64,000 bases of DNA. Source: Paraphysomonas bandaiensis. Lineage: Eukaryota > Chrysophyceae. Of this stretch, positions 1 to 11,035 are shown piece after piece. Below the pieces are notes generated by a model. That model was not told the origin of the DNA. It saw only the letters and a list, made by a program, of their open reading frames with translations, and made no database searches. The first letter of the stretch is position 1. Each line of letters begins with the position of its first letter. The DNA lies in NCBI GenBank assembly GCA_965644295.1, contig CBFFRP010000017.1, forward strand, positions 1 to 64,000, in the 5' to 3' direction. A program made the translations under genes and the position numbers.

Positions 1-312
1 AAAAATTTAATTTTGGCCCTTTTTGGCCCTCGGCCCGCTAGGGCCCCTCGGCCCGCATTTGGCCCTCTACTACAACTAACAATAATAACAATAATTCTTA
101 ATTAAAAACACACACAACACACACTACAACCACAAGCAACAATAACGCACAAAGCAAAGGGCAGTATTACGCACAAAGCAAAGGGTCAAATTTAGCAAGA
201 GTTATTAATATCTTAAGCAAGAGCAACTTTATACCAAAACATTTTTCGGAGCTGGGGGCTCCCCACGCTTCGACTCTACGAGCCGGCGTCCACTGCCCCC
301 AGGCCCCCGCCC
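1..312. other. No gene; GC-rich tracts in AT-rich DNA
   Basis: No coding region is visible. Positions 10-66 hold runs of GGCCC/CGGCCC and 245-312 is a second GC-rich stretch; the DNA between is A/C-rich and simple. A similar GC-rich tract lies at about 2258-2310, so the MULE relic is bracketed by GC-rich blocks. I could not align them as clean terminal inverted repeats. Confidence 0.4.
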
Positions 313-2010
313 CTAAACAACGCCGGGGCCGGCCCCACCGGCCCTATTCCGGCGTTTGGCGCCGGTCTGAGCCCTGCCGGCGGCAACACAGCATGTCTCA
401 ATCTCCTCGGTGAAAGCACAGTCTTCGGCTGTCACTGTAGACTCCTTGCCACATCCAGTGTATTTCACTATCTCCTCAATTGAAATACAATCATCAGTGG
501 GTACATCGACAACATATCCATTCTGCAGTCGGCACTGCTCGCGATAGCCAACGATGGACCCCTCGTAAAATCCAACTCTCACCACCTCGTACATGCACCC
601 ATCCTCAGGATCATAGTGGCTCTTCCCAATCAAAAACTTGTATTGGTTGAGCTGCGCAAACTTAGTCCTTTGGACTGACCTGTCCATTTCAAATGCAGCG
701 TAGTCCTCTGGCAATGTGAATTGCTGGAATGGCAGATGTTTCGGCCGGGATGCATGACCCCTGAGAATTTTGTTTCGAAGTTCGACGTATTCTTGACTTA
801 GCTTCCGAATAGTACTCACATATAACACCACGGAAGGATGCGCAGTGGGAAAAGCCTCGTTCAGCTTTCTGTTAAACCTTTCCAGTGGATTGTTGGTTCT
901 ATTAATCAAGCGGGATGTTGATGACTCGTCTGTTACAATGCCATGCACATTCCAATCATTAGGATCGGATCCAGTTACAGGCTTGCCCTCAAAGTTCCGT
1001 TTGATAGCATTCATCAGACCCTTCTCGAAATCCACTGAGCCATTGATGATCTCCATCATGAAATCTGTTGAGGCCTTACTCAAATAAAGAGCCATGGAAT
1101 ACACTTCTTCAAACTTCGATTGCAGCAATATATAAAATACAGGAATGTATAGGGACGAGGCGTAGTCATATATCATAATTACTAGACACTGAGAAAATCC
1201 CTTTGGCACACATTTAAAAGTACAGTCTATAAACAGATGGACCGGACCACCCTTTACAATATTGATTAAATCAGGATGTGCAAAGCCAATTATCTTCTGC
1301 ATCTGATTGCTAACATTGATTGAAGTATTGAACTGTAAAAATAGTCTCTCGTCGTCATCAGCACAGTTCACAAGCGGATACGACGATATAATTCCTTCCC
1401 AATCATTGAACTCTAAACGTCTACACTGATACACCAAAGCTTTGAGTTTCGACGTTTCGAGATATCTATATGGCATTCCTACCGAAATAAGCAAAAGAAA
1501 ATGAAGTGAAAACAGCAAAAAGAAAAAAATATCAATTTTCTCACCGAGCTGCTTATATTTCGCTCGCGTTGTTTCCGCAACTTCATTTGCAATCGCAATG
1601 GAGGACTTCGAAACATCTTTCAACGCCATTGCTTCACAAAGTTGTTTCATTTCACCACTTGCGTCATATACACCTTTACAAAACGACGACCTCTCCTTGG
1701 AATTATCATCAGATGTTGGTGAATCTGAAGGCAATATAAAGATGGCGGCACCACATTTGTGCTCCTCTTTCCCCTTTGAAATTATCAGTTTTTCATCAGA
1801 TTCTTCTGCTTGCTCGTGAACAAGAATTGTCAATTTAGCTGGACAGCCACATGTTCTTCCTTTCCGGTGTTTTGAGCACCGATAATAACCCTTCAAATTT
1901 CCTAAATATATGGATCAGTGGCTTACTGATAGAGAATATATTATACCGAACCATCTTGAAGCCTCTTCCTCTGCTTGATAGTGTATCTGAAACCTTCCCA
2001 CTGAAAAGTT
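313..2010 (-). pseudogene. Degenerate MULE (Mutator-like) transposase with FLYWCH-type zinc finger
   Basis: The main open frame (1896 to 313) starts inside a FLYWCH-like zinc finger (GYYRCSKHRKGRTCGCPAKL). The upstream part of that finger (SSRGRGFKMVRY) is in another frame at about 1910-2010, so a frameshift lies near 1893. A MULE transposase core follows: first catalytic Asp in FIDCTFKCVPKGFSQCL, second Asp probably in VDFEKGLMNAIKR, and the Glu region TNNPLERFNRKLNEAFP. Between the last two, the block of roughly 100 residues that normally carries the C/HxH segment is missing, so the core is internally deleted. About 66 bp near 1480-1545 (translated IFFFLLFSLHFLLL) look like an unspliced in-frame intron, GTGAGA to CGGTAG. 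Family assignment is firm; activity is very unlikely. Confidence 0.75.
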
Positions 2011-2323
2011 GTAGGGAGATCATCGCTATTACAACTATCTTTTCTCCCTGATTCTTCTGAATTAGAATCATGCATTATTAATCGCCTGCTTGATGACAAA
2101 ATTATTAATGAATTTGTATTAAGTTTTCAAAAAGTCGAAATTAAAAACTAATCACATTAGTTTTTTCAAAACTCGAAATCTTTAAAAGACAATAACTGAA
2201 ATAATATAACAAATCAAAATCTTCAGGAGGCAAAAACTGAAAAAAATTAATTTTAGAGGGCCCGCGGGGGGCCGCGGGCCCGCGAGGGCCGAGGGCCCTG
2301 GCGGGCCGCAAAAAAACCTTATC

Positions 2324-2438
2324 GTGTGTACTGATTAGTTACAGGTAGAGGTCTAACTAGTGTGTCTAGTATTCATCTAGCTACTAAATCGGTGCAGGTT
2401 TTTAACGCCTATTGCTAAATAAAAGACTTTCAATATAC
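2324..2438 (+). mobile_element. 5'-truncated 3' tail of retroposon family A
   Basis: This matches the 3' end of the family best seen at 20355-20872: TACTGATTAGTTAC, the GGTGCAGGTTTTTAACGCC block, then GCTAAATAAAAGACTTTCAA at the end. The branched-stem block is absent, so the copy is strongly 5'-truncated. I found no clear target-site duplication. Confidence 0.7.
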
Positions 2439-2489
2439 ACTAAAGTTACTGCCAATACAATAATTAAGATAGAAAGTTGTTTCTCTTCA

Positions 2490-2570
2490 AACCGAACATT
2501 GAAGTTGAATATATATTTTCCCGGTGTTAATATGAGCGTTCTGTTGAACCCAATTCCGGTCAAAACTTTT
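2490..2570 (+). repeat. Fragment of dispersed repeat B
   Basis: It carries the repeat B signature TTGAAGTTGAATAT followed by CCCGGTGTTAATATGAGCG and TTCTGTTGAACCCAATTC. The same block is found at about 13095-13160 (same strand), 19920-20000 and 60280-60370 (opposite strand). About 175 bp from 2571 to 2745 hold nothing recognisable. Confidence 0.6.
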
Positions 2571-2745
2571 TGGTCAAAACGCGATAATTCCCATTTCTTG
2601 GATAATACATATTTATACTAAATTTTGAATGTTTGAACTGTACTACAAACAGCGGAACAGTATGTAAATGACGCAGTAAGATAGATAACATTTTCAATTA
2701 CGAAGGGCAACTACAACTTGACTTGTTGGAATTAGGAGACAAGTT

Positions 2746-3832
2746 TCAGGTGACATCAGTAATTTCATATTTCTGAGTCACATGACGCTGATGTATACTA
2801 GACTTCCGACAACAATTAGATCTGTGGGCCATCATATACTGATGTCTAGAGAGAAGCAACAGCGAGATCGTCTTGTGCAAGCTCTCATCATCGCTTCCAA
2901 CACACCTCTCCGAAATTACGCTTCTCACATTCTCTGAGACAGATATATTAGAACCTCCAGATGAATTCTCCCTAATCTGCAGCCTATCAGCATAAATATC
3001 ACAAACTGAGACGTTACCTTAAATATATCTATGCTATTGAGTACGCCCCCAAATACTGAAGGAAATACACACTCCAAAAGCTCTAAGTATTTATTGAAGT
3101 GTTCTAGTGTTCCCACGGCAGAGTATCTGCCGTTCTCTGGCGAAATGTTCACCAGAGCATCCTCTGGAGAACACGGCATACCACAGAATGAATCAGAGTA
3201 TTCACTGGTAGACATATGCTGCAGATCCGTGTCTTTGGATATACACGATTTGTCTAACAAACACCGCAGTACATCTGGGTGCATGTCAAGATTTCTGCCA
3301 TGATCTGGAAGGCGATAAAAATAATTGCTGGTATGGCGATCTGCACAGTTCCTTAACAGTTGCATATATTCGATTCGAAACGTTGACGTCGTATCAGAAA
3401 AATTTTTCCATAGAAAATGGCCTTCTACAACTATGGTGAGATTATTCGCTGATCGTCTCAACTCAGCCAATTTATCAAGCACTGCATGAGACGAATGTCG
3501 ATTCCAGAAGGCCCCATCCTGAGATACGAAGCGGAAACTTCTTTTGTTCAGTGTCCGCTGTAAACGCTCCTGTCGAGATATTATCGTGTTCATTGTTGTG
3601 CTGCCTGTAAAAAGAAAAAATAAGGTAGCTGTCACATAGTAAGCAATCCTCACTACGCACCGCATTTCATGTATCTATTGAAAACAATTATATCCGGTTC
3701 GGGAGATTCATTTATATATCTGCACCATTCTCTTGGAGTCAGCTCGTCACTCAGGTCTTCGCAGAGATGAGCACTCAGAAAGAGTATGAAATAAACAAAG
3801 CGATGTAGTGTGTCCCTTGTAATGACCATCAT
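2746..3832 (-). CDS. Golgi-type 2-O-sulfotransferase (HS2ST/UST-like)
   Basis: Three exons (3832-3661, 3604-3018, 2976-2746; introns 56 and 41 bp) join in phase to give about 329 residues. Family members transfer sulfate from PAPS to uronic acids of polysaccharides in the Golgi lumen. The N-terminus has a short basic stretch and a hydrophobic segment (FVYFILFLSAHLC) suiting a type II signal anchor. The PAPS 5'-phosphosulfate loop spans the first intron (FNRYMKC then GSTTMNTII). A 3'-phosphate segment (LLRNCADRHTSNYFYRL) and the family C-terminal block (VGTLEHFNKYLELLECVFP) follow. Length fits HS2ST (about 350). I chose the ATG at 3832; the frame is open further upstream but without another ATG. 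The sugar substrate is unknown. Confidence 0.72.
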
Positions 3833-4324
3833 ATCATCAACATACACAATTAAAGAGTGGTCAATATGTTTCTCATGCTGTCCAGAAGAGGGTTGTAGAT
3901 TGGTGGTAATATCATGCCACCATCCAGTATGTATCTAGATCATAGACTGTGAGATGTGCTCATCATATCCAGCCTGAGTCGTCTATTTTTAATGCCCTAA
4001 ATCCCACCAGATTTTATGGATACAGATCGATCTATAGCATTTACTGTACGATCATTCGTGGCAGGGTCCACAATCCACAATACTTCGTAGCTACCTACGA
4101 GACAAGATGTGTGAAGCCCATTTTTTTAGTAATTATAAATATAATTTCCGGATTTTCTCAGAAAGAATTCAAACAAACAAATTCAAAATTTCGAAAATAA
4201 AATTCTGTCGTGTGTGTGTGTGTGTTGTCAGACAAGTATTGACTCATGTAAGCAGCAATACTGATAGCAGATCTAATCCCACTGGCGCTACGTTACTCGT
4301 TCAGCTACAGATTGCCATTTAAGC
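3833..4324. promoter_or_regulatory. Intergenic region between the sulfotransferase and RPA2 genes
   Basis: The region lies upstream of both divergent genes and should hold their promoters. It is AT-rich near RPA2, with a short (GT)n run at about 4208-4225. No clear TATA box stands out. Confidence 0.35.
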
Positions 4325-5465
4325 ATGTCTTACGGTGGGTTTGAATACGACAAGGGTGGATATGGAGGTATGGATGTAATGTCGGGGGAAATGGGCGGAG
4401 GAGGATTCATGGGCTCATATGGAGATGCGGGGGCTTCCACACCCAAAAGCACTGAAAAGAAGGTAGACTCTATATATTAAAGCGAGCTAATATCTCAGGG
4501 CGTATTTTAGGCTTCCAAAGACAGGCAGTCGTTGATACCTTGTACAGTTAAACAGCTCCTGTCTGCCGAACAAGACGTTTCCAATGACACATACAAGGTC
4601 GACAATGCTGAACTTCATGTAGTGAGAATTATGGGGACCGTAGAAATAGTGGATGAGCATGCAACTAATGTGAACTACAGAGTCAATGATGGTACAGGGG
4701 CTATTGAATGTAAATATTGGATGGAGAAGGACTCGGCTGCTTCAACAGGCAAACAGGAACTGTGTAATCCTTATAGCTTTGTAAGAGTGGAAGGAAGCCT
4801 AAGAGTATACGAGGGAAAAAAACATATATTTGTGTATAATATTAAAGTAGTCGACGACTTCGACGAAATGACACATCATTTCCTTGGTATGTATATATTG
4901 GATGGTGTTATGTTATAATCTCTGAGGACAGACGTTATCCTCACACACAATGTACACACTCGCGGACCTATTCCAGTGCGTATTTCCACCACTGCGACAT
5001 GTACCATTCAATTTTGTGTTCGTATAGGGTTCTAAGGCGGCCTCTGCTACATCCGCATCGCTGACAGCTAATCAGTTCTCTTCCCCATGTGAGTTTCTTA
5101 TTTCCGCATGAATGCAAACCTTACCTTTCCTCCTTTACGCAGTTACTGGGTCTGGTATGGGAATGATGCCTGGTATGGCCGCACCGATTGGAAGGAGTCT
5201 ACTCAACGACACTGCTGGAGAATCTACTCAGCAGAAGGTCAGTGTGATTGTTGTGAAAGTTTCTTAGCTGAAGAATGCTCAGATACTAGAAGTGTTCAAG
5301 TCTAAGGGCCAAGGCCCATCTGGATTGTCGATCAATGATGCCATGCGGTACCTTGAACAAGACGGTATATCTTTCGATACTGTAAGACAGGCACTGGAGT
5401 TTTTCACTAACGAGGGTGTTCTCTACACCACTATTGACGAGGACCACTATAAATCAACTGAGTGA
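4325..5465 (+). CDS. RPA2: Replication protein A 32-kDa subunit
   Basis: Six exons (4325-4462, 4511-4886, 4932-4975, 5028-5088, 5143-5237, 5268-5465) give about 303 residues. RPA2 is the middle subunit of the heterotrimer that coats single-stranded DNA in replication, repair and checkpoint signalling. The N-terminal 46 residues are Gly-rich with a few Ser/Thr, as in the phosphorylated tail of RPA2. An OB fold spans roughly residues 60-180 (VNYRVNDGTGAIECKYWM). The C-terminal winged helix (SGLSINDAMRYLEQDGISFD) ends in EDHYKSTE-stop, which closely follows the usual RPA2 ending. The terminal TGA aligns with the family's end, which is evidence that TGA is a real stop in this genome. Introns are 44-56 bp. 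Confidence 0.93.
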
Positions 5466-5918
5466 GCAGTCGACATTCTCACAGTACTCTTCTCAATAGT
5501 AGTTTGTGCGTATGAAAAATTAGCACTTAGGTGGCCATCTCATTTTTACTAATAACTTGTCGTCGAATTATCATAATAAATGATGCTTAATTCATATTAT
5601 ATTCTGGATATGAGATTTGTGCTGTAATAAGTGTACGACGTTGTTCATTAGAATCAAATAAAGAATTGATCTTTATAATAGTAAAACAATGTTGTGATTA
5701 TTAGAGTGTAAGTAATGAACACGATAGAGTGAAAATTATGAATAACAATATAGAACATAACTACCATGCACAACGGAATAGTCAGAAGTGTAACTGATAA
5801 TGACGACGTTATGACGATAATGTATCTTCGACAGATACTCTCTCTAATTCAGTTCATGATATATTTCATTGAACATTATAACTCACAGATACAATTTTGT
5901 ATTAAGCTGAATCCTAAT
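5466..5918. other. No gene; AT-rich spacer
   Basis: The region between the RPA2 stop and the retroposon at 5919 is AT-rich with several AATAAA-like words (5570-5660) that could serve RPA2 3' processing. I see no coding signal, structured RNA or repeat. Confidence 0.4.
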
Positions 5919-7213
5919 TAATCATGTTAACACGAAGCACTTTCCACCAGACGTCGGGCACTGGGGCATCGTGTCAAAGGTGTACTGCTCGAAAGCATCG
6001 CAGCACAAACGATTGTACAAGGACAGGAGCATGGGTACGATCACACCCCGAACGACGTACCTCTGATGAGTCTGAATGGACATATGAAGACAAAGGAATT
6101 TACATTGCCGACGCAGTAGCAGGAGAGGACTGGCTTGAGGTAGATAGACTACTCGGACGACAAAATTACACTGTCTGTAACATGGAAGTGGACCAAGCTA
6201 TTGAGAGAATACTCACCGAGGGCTTATGGCACTGGCGCATAACTGGGGAACGACGGCCATATCGCACTAGCCCCCTGCTCACGGATTTCCAATCCCTCCG
6301 CAATCAGCGGACGCTGGAGACCTACACAGCCCTCAGAGACCAACGCTACGGTCACAATCCTTCCGTACCACAGGTGGAGAGATTCTGGACGGGTACCATC
6401 ACAACTACACAGCTTGAAAAGGTTTTTGGAGATCACATCCATGAGTCACTGACATCCCAAGGACTGCGCAGCATCGAATCAGCTATCATTAAATTACTTC
6501 TACCGCTTTTCGCTGCAGCAAAGCTAATGATCCAAGATCGAAGTAGAAGATACTACGTTACCCTCCAGAAAGGTCCCCCAAGGCTGATACCGTGGTCGCG
6601 TCAAAAACACAGACAGAAACGGAAACGCCCAAGGGTGCTAAGATTACTAGGAATCCACAGACGAACCGAGACTGGAACACCGCCCACCGCACATATGAAC
6701 CCTACCAACCATACGCAAAGGACCATAGCACCGGACCGTATGAAACCAACAGGCCCTAGACAACGGCGACGACGTCTCCGGCAACTCCACCTATGCCCAA
6801 CGCCCAGACGGTGCATGGCGACACCGCCAAATTCCACCACACCATCTACCTCTCAGTACACACATCTAGTGCTTGGTACACTCAGGACCTTAATACAGAA
6901 CCCTGTACCTCAGAGCCAGGCGGAACGTTATCCCAAGGGGAGACCCCCGGACAACACGCGCCAGTGAGTCCTCAGACACACGAGCAGGGCGAACTCACAA
7001 CCAACATTAAGAACGGAAGTGGTTGCACCTTGGTGCTTGCGGCGACGCACAAGCAGCTTCTGTGGCGCTAAATAGTAGGATAATAGAATTTGTGCTGATT
7101 AGTTATGGGTAGAGGTCTAACTAGTAAATCTAGCATTCAACTAGCCACTATATCGGAACGAGTTTTTAACGCCTATTGATAAATAAAAGACCTTCAATAT
7201 ATAATCATGTTAA
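5919..7213 (+). mobile_element. Retroposon family A, long copy with 12-bp TSD
   Basis: The insert (5931-7201, about 1.27 kb) is flanked by the identical 12-mer TAATCATGTTAA at 5919-5930 and 7202-7213, the mark of target-primed insertion. The 3' 190 bp hold the family block: an outer stem ACGGAAG/CTTCTGT, inner hairpins around GCACCTTGGTGC and GCTTGCGGCGACGCACAAGC, then TACTGATTAGTTA-like sequence and the terminal AATAAAAGACCTTCAATATA. There are no terminal repeats, so this is LINE/SINE-like. Most of it is an open frame. Confidence 0.82.
5931..6967 (+). CDS. ORF inside retroposon family A, product unknown
   Basis: An open frame of about 345 codons fills most of the insert and stops about 40 bp before the structured 3' end. 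Its nominal ATG (5924) is in the target-site duplication, so the frame is probably the 3' part of a larger element ORF. The C-terminal third is Arg/Pro/Thr-rich and low complexity. I recognise no reverse-transcriptase, endonuclease or RNase H motif. A second frame (about 5965-6120) also reads as plausible protein, so frameshifts are possible. A diverged copy of the 3' third lies at 7361-7570. Confidence 0.35.
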
Positions 7214-7345
7214 TAATAAATATACAATACACAAGATAGTATACGTGGTGATCAATAAAAGTGGTGGCAATTGAGAAGGCTATAAAACATTAATCATTAA
7301 TACCCTCCTCATAGAGCTGAAAACTCATCAGAAGAGGACTGTCAC

Positions 7346-7949
7346 ATTAGTTTCACGGTTCGAGAGTGCTACGATTACTAGGGGTTCACAGAAGACCCGC
7401 GACTACGCCACCTCCCTCCTCACACACAAATCCCACCGACCTAATCTAAACGAACTTATCACCGTCCAGACCACTCCAAAGACGCCGTCTCCGTCAGCTC
7501 CATCTACTCCAGAGGTCCAAAAAGAGCACAGCATCAGTGCCCATACATTCAACGCCTCATTCCACCGCTCTATCTAACTCACAGCCCACCCACCTAGAAC
7601 TTGGTACACTCAGGGGCTTAATACAAAACCCTGAGCCCCCTCCTAACCCAGTGGAGTCTCATCCCAAGGGGAGATCCCCTGATCACACGCGCCTGTGAGT
7701 CCCAGGACACACGATCATGGTGAGCCTTAAAACACGCACTAAGAACGGAAGTGGTTGCACCTATTATGGTGCTTGCGGCGACGCACAAGCAGCTTCTGTA
7801 GCGTTAAATAGTAGGATGAAAGAGTCTGTATTGATTAGTTACGGGTAGAGATATAAATAGTATGTCTAGTATTCTTCTTGCCACTAATTAGTGCAGGTTT
7901 TCAACGCCTATTGCTAAATAATAAGACATTCAATATTAGTTTTACGGTT
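7346..7949 (+). mobile_element. Retroposon family A, 5'-truncated copy
   Basis: About 574 bp (7361-7934) match the 3' part of the preceding element, from the AGAGTGCTACGATTACTAGG block to the ATAAGACATTCAAT tail, with the same branched-stem block at 7743-7806. Flanks are ATTAGTTTCACGGTT (7346-7360) and ATTAGTTTTACGGTT (7935-7949), a 15-bp duplication with one change. It is therefore an independent 5'-truncated insertion rather than a tandem duplication of its neighbour. Confidence 0.8.
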
Positions 7950-8475
7950 AATAATCTCTCTGGTACTTACATTTCCAAAAACACGTAAATAAAAGAGTCA
8001 AGAGTCATAACTTCTTTATGAAGGGTTCGACTATTGTGTTTCGCAGAGATTTATATAATACTAATAACACCAAATATATATCTTGCATGACCTTACACAA
8101 TGTTGCAACAAGCACCCTGAACGTTAAAAACTAGATAAATAATAGAATTGTAATCGTACAATAGCTTTCGAGAAACATAGAACTAATATGACATAATAAG
8201 CTGTAACCGAATTCGCACAGTGCACAAAATGGAACGCAATTTTGGGTTGAAATTTTTTTAATGCTATTCTCTATTATAAAAGGGAAATTGCGAAATTGCA
8301 CAATGCAAGTTGATGACGCAAACACCCACAGGTCTCTCGCCGGAATCAGCATGCAGCATGCACATGTCTGTCAGACCAAAATAGCTAATCTGGCAGGGAC
8401 TTGCCAAGCCATACCTAAATTGATCTATCTCCAGAACTACTTGCCGCAAGATATCTTCCAGAACTTTGCAAAATT

Positions 8476-8689
8476 ATTGTTAATACCGTGGTGAATGTCT
8501 GATTATTTAGCAATAGGCGTTGAGACCTTGCATCAATTAGTGGCTAGAAGAATGCTAGTCATACTAGTTAGACCACTACCCGTAACTAATCAATACAAAC
8601 TCTTTTATCCTACTATTTAACGCTACGAAAGCTGCTTGTGCGTCGCCGCAAGCACCAAGGTGCAACCACTTCCGTTCATTGTTAATACC
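8476..8689 (-). mobile_element. Retroposon family A, short copy in reverse orientation
   Basis: About 190 bp (8488-8677) hold only the 3' structured block and tail, reversed. The 12-mer ATTGTTAATACC flanks both sides (8476-8487 and 8678-8689). The 5' truncation falls just outside the outer stem, so even this minimal copy keeps the whole foldable block. Confidence 0.82.
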
Positions 8690-9372
8690 AGTTTCCATAA
8701 ATTTTTTGTATCCGGGGTGTAGGATAATTGCAGGTTTAGATTTTGGATTAATGCTCGTGTAATAATCATTCTAATCGGGGCCTCCTCGACCCTAACTATT
8801 GAATCGAATTGTTGGGTTCCGTAATATTGATCTCCAGTTTGAGAAATGACCAGTTCGCTGTACACTTGGTGTTGACGACTATGCATATAGGGTGAGAAAG
8901 AAGAGCTCGCCACCCTTCTTTCCTCGTTCTTCCCTCATCAGTTACAACTAGTTCATTGATAACTTAGCTACCATACAGTCGAGGTTCACATATTTTGGGA
9001 TGCTGATATTAGATTATATGTTATGTGTACGAATGACCAGAAGTGCCTGGTGTTGTAGCCCTAATTCGTTTTAAAATAGGAATATTTACGTGTTTCGGAG
9101 AAACAGCAAGTCATTAGAATCACTACAGCATTCTCCAATCACTTAAGATTCATAGCGATATGCCCACTTTCAACATTGAATTACATATAGCAACATATCT
9201 TTATGACGCCGAGACGAATACGTGGTGCTGCATATAGATAAATAGCCATACATATACCCGAATAATATGTCTTAAGGTAATATGCGAGTGAATCTAGACG
9301 ATATTCACAAAAGCCACACCAATCTCTACAAAATAATGCAAGCACCAGCATTTCCTTCATCCACGAAATTAA
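8690..9372. other. No gene recognised
   Basis: An 80-codon frame on the minus strand (about 8700-8913) is not like any protein I know and has no splice partner I can find. The rest, up to the end of the DFR-like gene at 9373, has no coding bias, repeat or structured element that I can see. Confidence 0.3.
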
Positions 9373-11035
9373 TCACGTTCGCCTCAATAAAAAACCTACA
9401 ATATTGGGATAAGAGAGTGTGACATCAACATTCAGTTGGTTGTACCGGCAGGTGTCAACAATCGTTTCAGCAGGTGTGCGCAGCGGTACATTAAGCTGCG
9501 AAGATGTTACACATATCAAACATGCCCATACTTCTGCATTATACTGACCTGCTTTGATCTTGAACGCGAAAACAGAGGAGGCTTGCCTTTAAGAAAACTT
9601 AATATTCAGTATTAATAGCATCAATATTTACCTAGTCTTTGTAAAACAAAGTTTCGCACACTTTCGGACTGCGCACTAAGCGAAAGGCGAACGAGAGCAT
9701 TTGGAACCTGTCGTGTGGATACATTCATATCGGCGAAATTCTCATGTATAATCTGAAGCATCTTCTGCAGAGAGATGGCAGTATTGGCGCATATGTAACG
9801 ACCGGATGAACCCTCTTGTTCCATGGCTGCAATATGAAACCGTGCAACATCGCGGGCGTCTGAAATGGCATAACTAAGGTTCGGGACACCTGTATTGAAG
9901 AATGAGACCCAATTAGCGGCAACATTGTTTGATACACAGACCGCGAGATCGCTTATCTTGCATGAAGTTAAGGATAAACCTGTGCGAAAAGGCAATATGA
10001 CCGCCTGCGAAGTACAGTCAAAATACACATTACGCAATCTGTTGAGCTACATTAAGAAGTCTAAAAATGACAGACTGCAAGGCATGTACACAGTGTTTGG
10101 TACTGATTGAAGAAGTAGTGAAGTGGAGATGATACCTAGGTGTGGACCTAAGACAGTTCCAGGGAGGATAGTACATAGGCTGAAGGTTGCATCAGGGCGA
10201 CTGGCTGCAGCGACGACCTCACTCTCCGCAGTAGTTTTACTATAAATACACACAGAAGTTTCTAAGTCATCACCGCCACACGCGTGTATAAGTAGATGAC
10301 GACCACAAACAATGCAGTAAATACGAGTACCACTCTCAGTTCTTGAGGCCATACCTGTATGAGTACGGATTGCTGGTTAGAGATGCAGTCTCATTCCAGT
10401 CCTGCTCAGAATACTTTCGATTGAATACGAATTCGTCCGTTATAGCTACAGTGAAAGCGGTTTGTACCACACACTTCGAGTAGGGAGATGTACGTACCGC
10501 ACATACAGGAAGTGAAAATGAGCTTCTTCACAGAGGGAACATTCTGACAATAGTGAAGAATAGTCTATATGTTGAATTGATTACTGACACAATGTTTATG
10601 ACTATCAGATAAAACACACCCGCGTGCCTTCAACCGCAGGGTCAATCAATTCATACTTCGGGTCCTCAGAAAATAAAGTCACAGGCGAGGCTACATGCAT
10701 AACATACTCCACATCACAAAAAGCTTCTGCCCAGCTCTTATGTGATACTGGGTTTCTGCACATACTATCAAATATGTAACAGTACACATCGTTACAAACC
10801 TCAAGTTGACCTCCACCAACTCCAAATTTTCTGCTGCATTTTGAAGTCTGGAGAGGTACGCAAAGGCCTCGGGCTTATTCAGATCTCGCACTGTTCCACG
10901 GACTTTGTATCCGCGCATCAGTAACTGTTGAATAAGGTGTCCAGCTACGAATCCAGTGGCTCCTGTGACTAAAACGGGACCATGAGTTGTTGGAGCGGCA
11001 AAATCTGAAGTCTTCTCTTCTGTAATAGGCAGCAT
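9373..11035 (-). CDS. DFR/CCR-like NADP-dependent reductase (extended SDR)
   Basis: Eight exons (11035-10800, 10755-10620, 10564-10498, 10445-10355, 10239-10136, 9979-9632, 9586-9549, 9495-9373) join in phase to give about 380 residues. The protein belongs to the dihydroflavonol-4-reductase/cinnamoyl-CoA-reductase branch of extended SDRs, which reduce ketones or aldehydes with NADPH. The Rossmann motif is VLVTGATGFVAGHLIQQLL near residue 20. The catalytic YxxxK lies in NPYSYSKTTAE, formed across the exon 4/5 junction. ISDARDVARFHIAAME and SGRYICAN are family blocks before the C-terminal substrate region. The internal ATG at 11035 is preferred, since it puts the Rossmann fold where the family has it. 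The substrate cannot be read from sequence; flavonoid metabolism should not be assumed in a microbe. Confidence 0.83.

Noticed and set aside
3820-3960. YVDDMMVIT, resembling a copia reverse-transcriptase motif, just upstream of the sulfotransferase
   Set aside because: No other retrotransposon motif is in frame, and the stretch reads straight into the sulfotransferase N-terminus. Coincidence is more likely.
5919-8689. Repeated family A 3' blocks as LTRs
   Set aside because: Every copy has its own 12-15-bp flanking duplication, ends in an AATAAA-type tail and is 5'-truncated to varying degrees. These are features of non-LTR retroposons.
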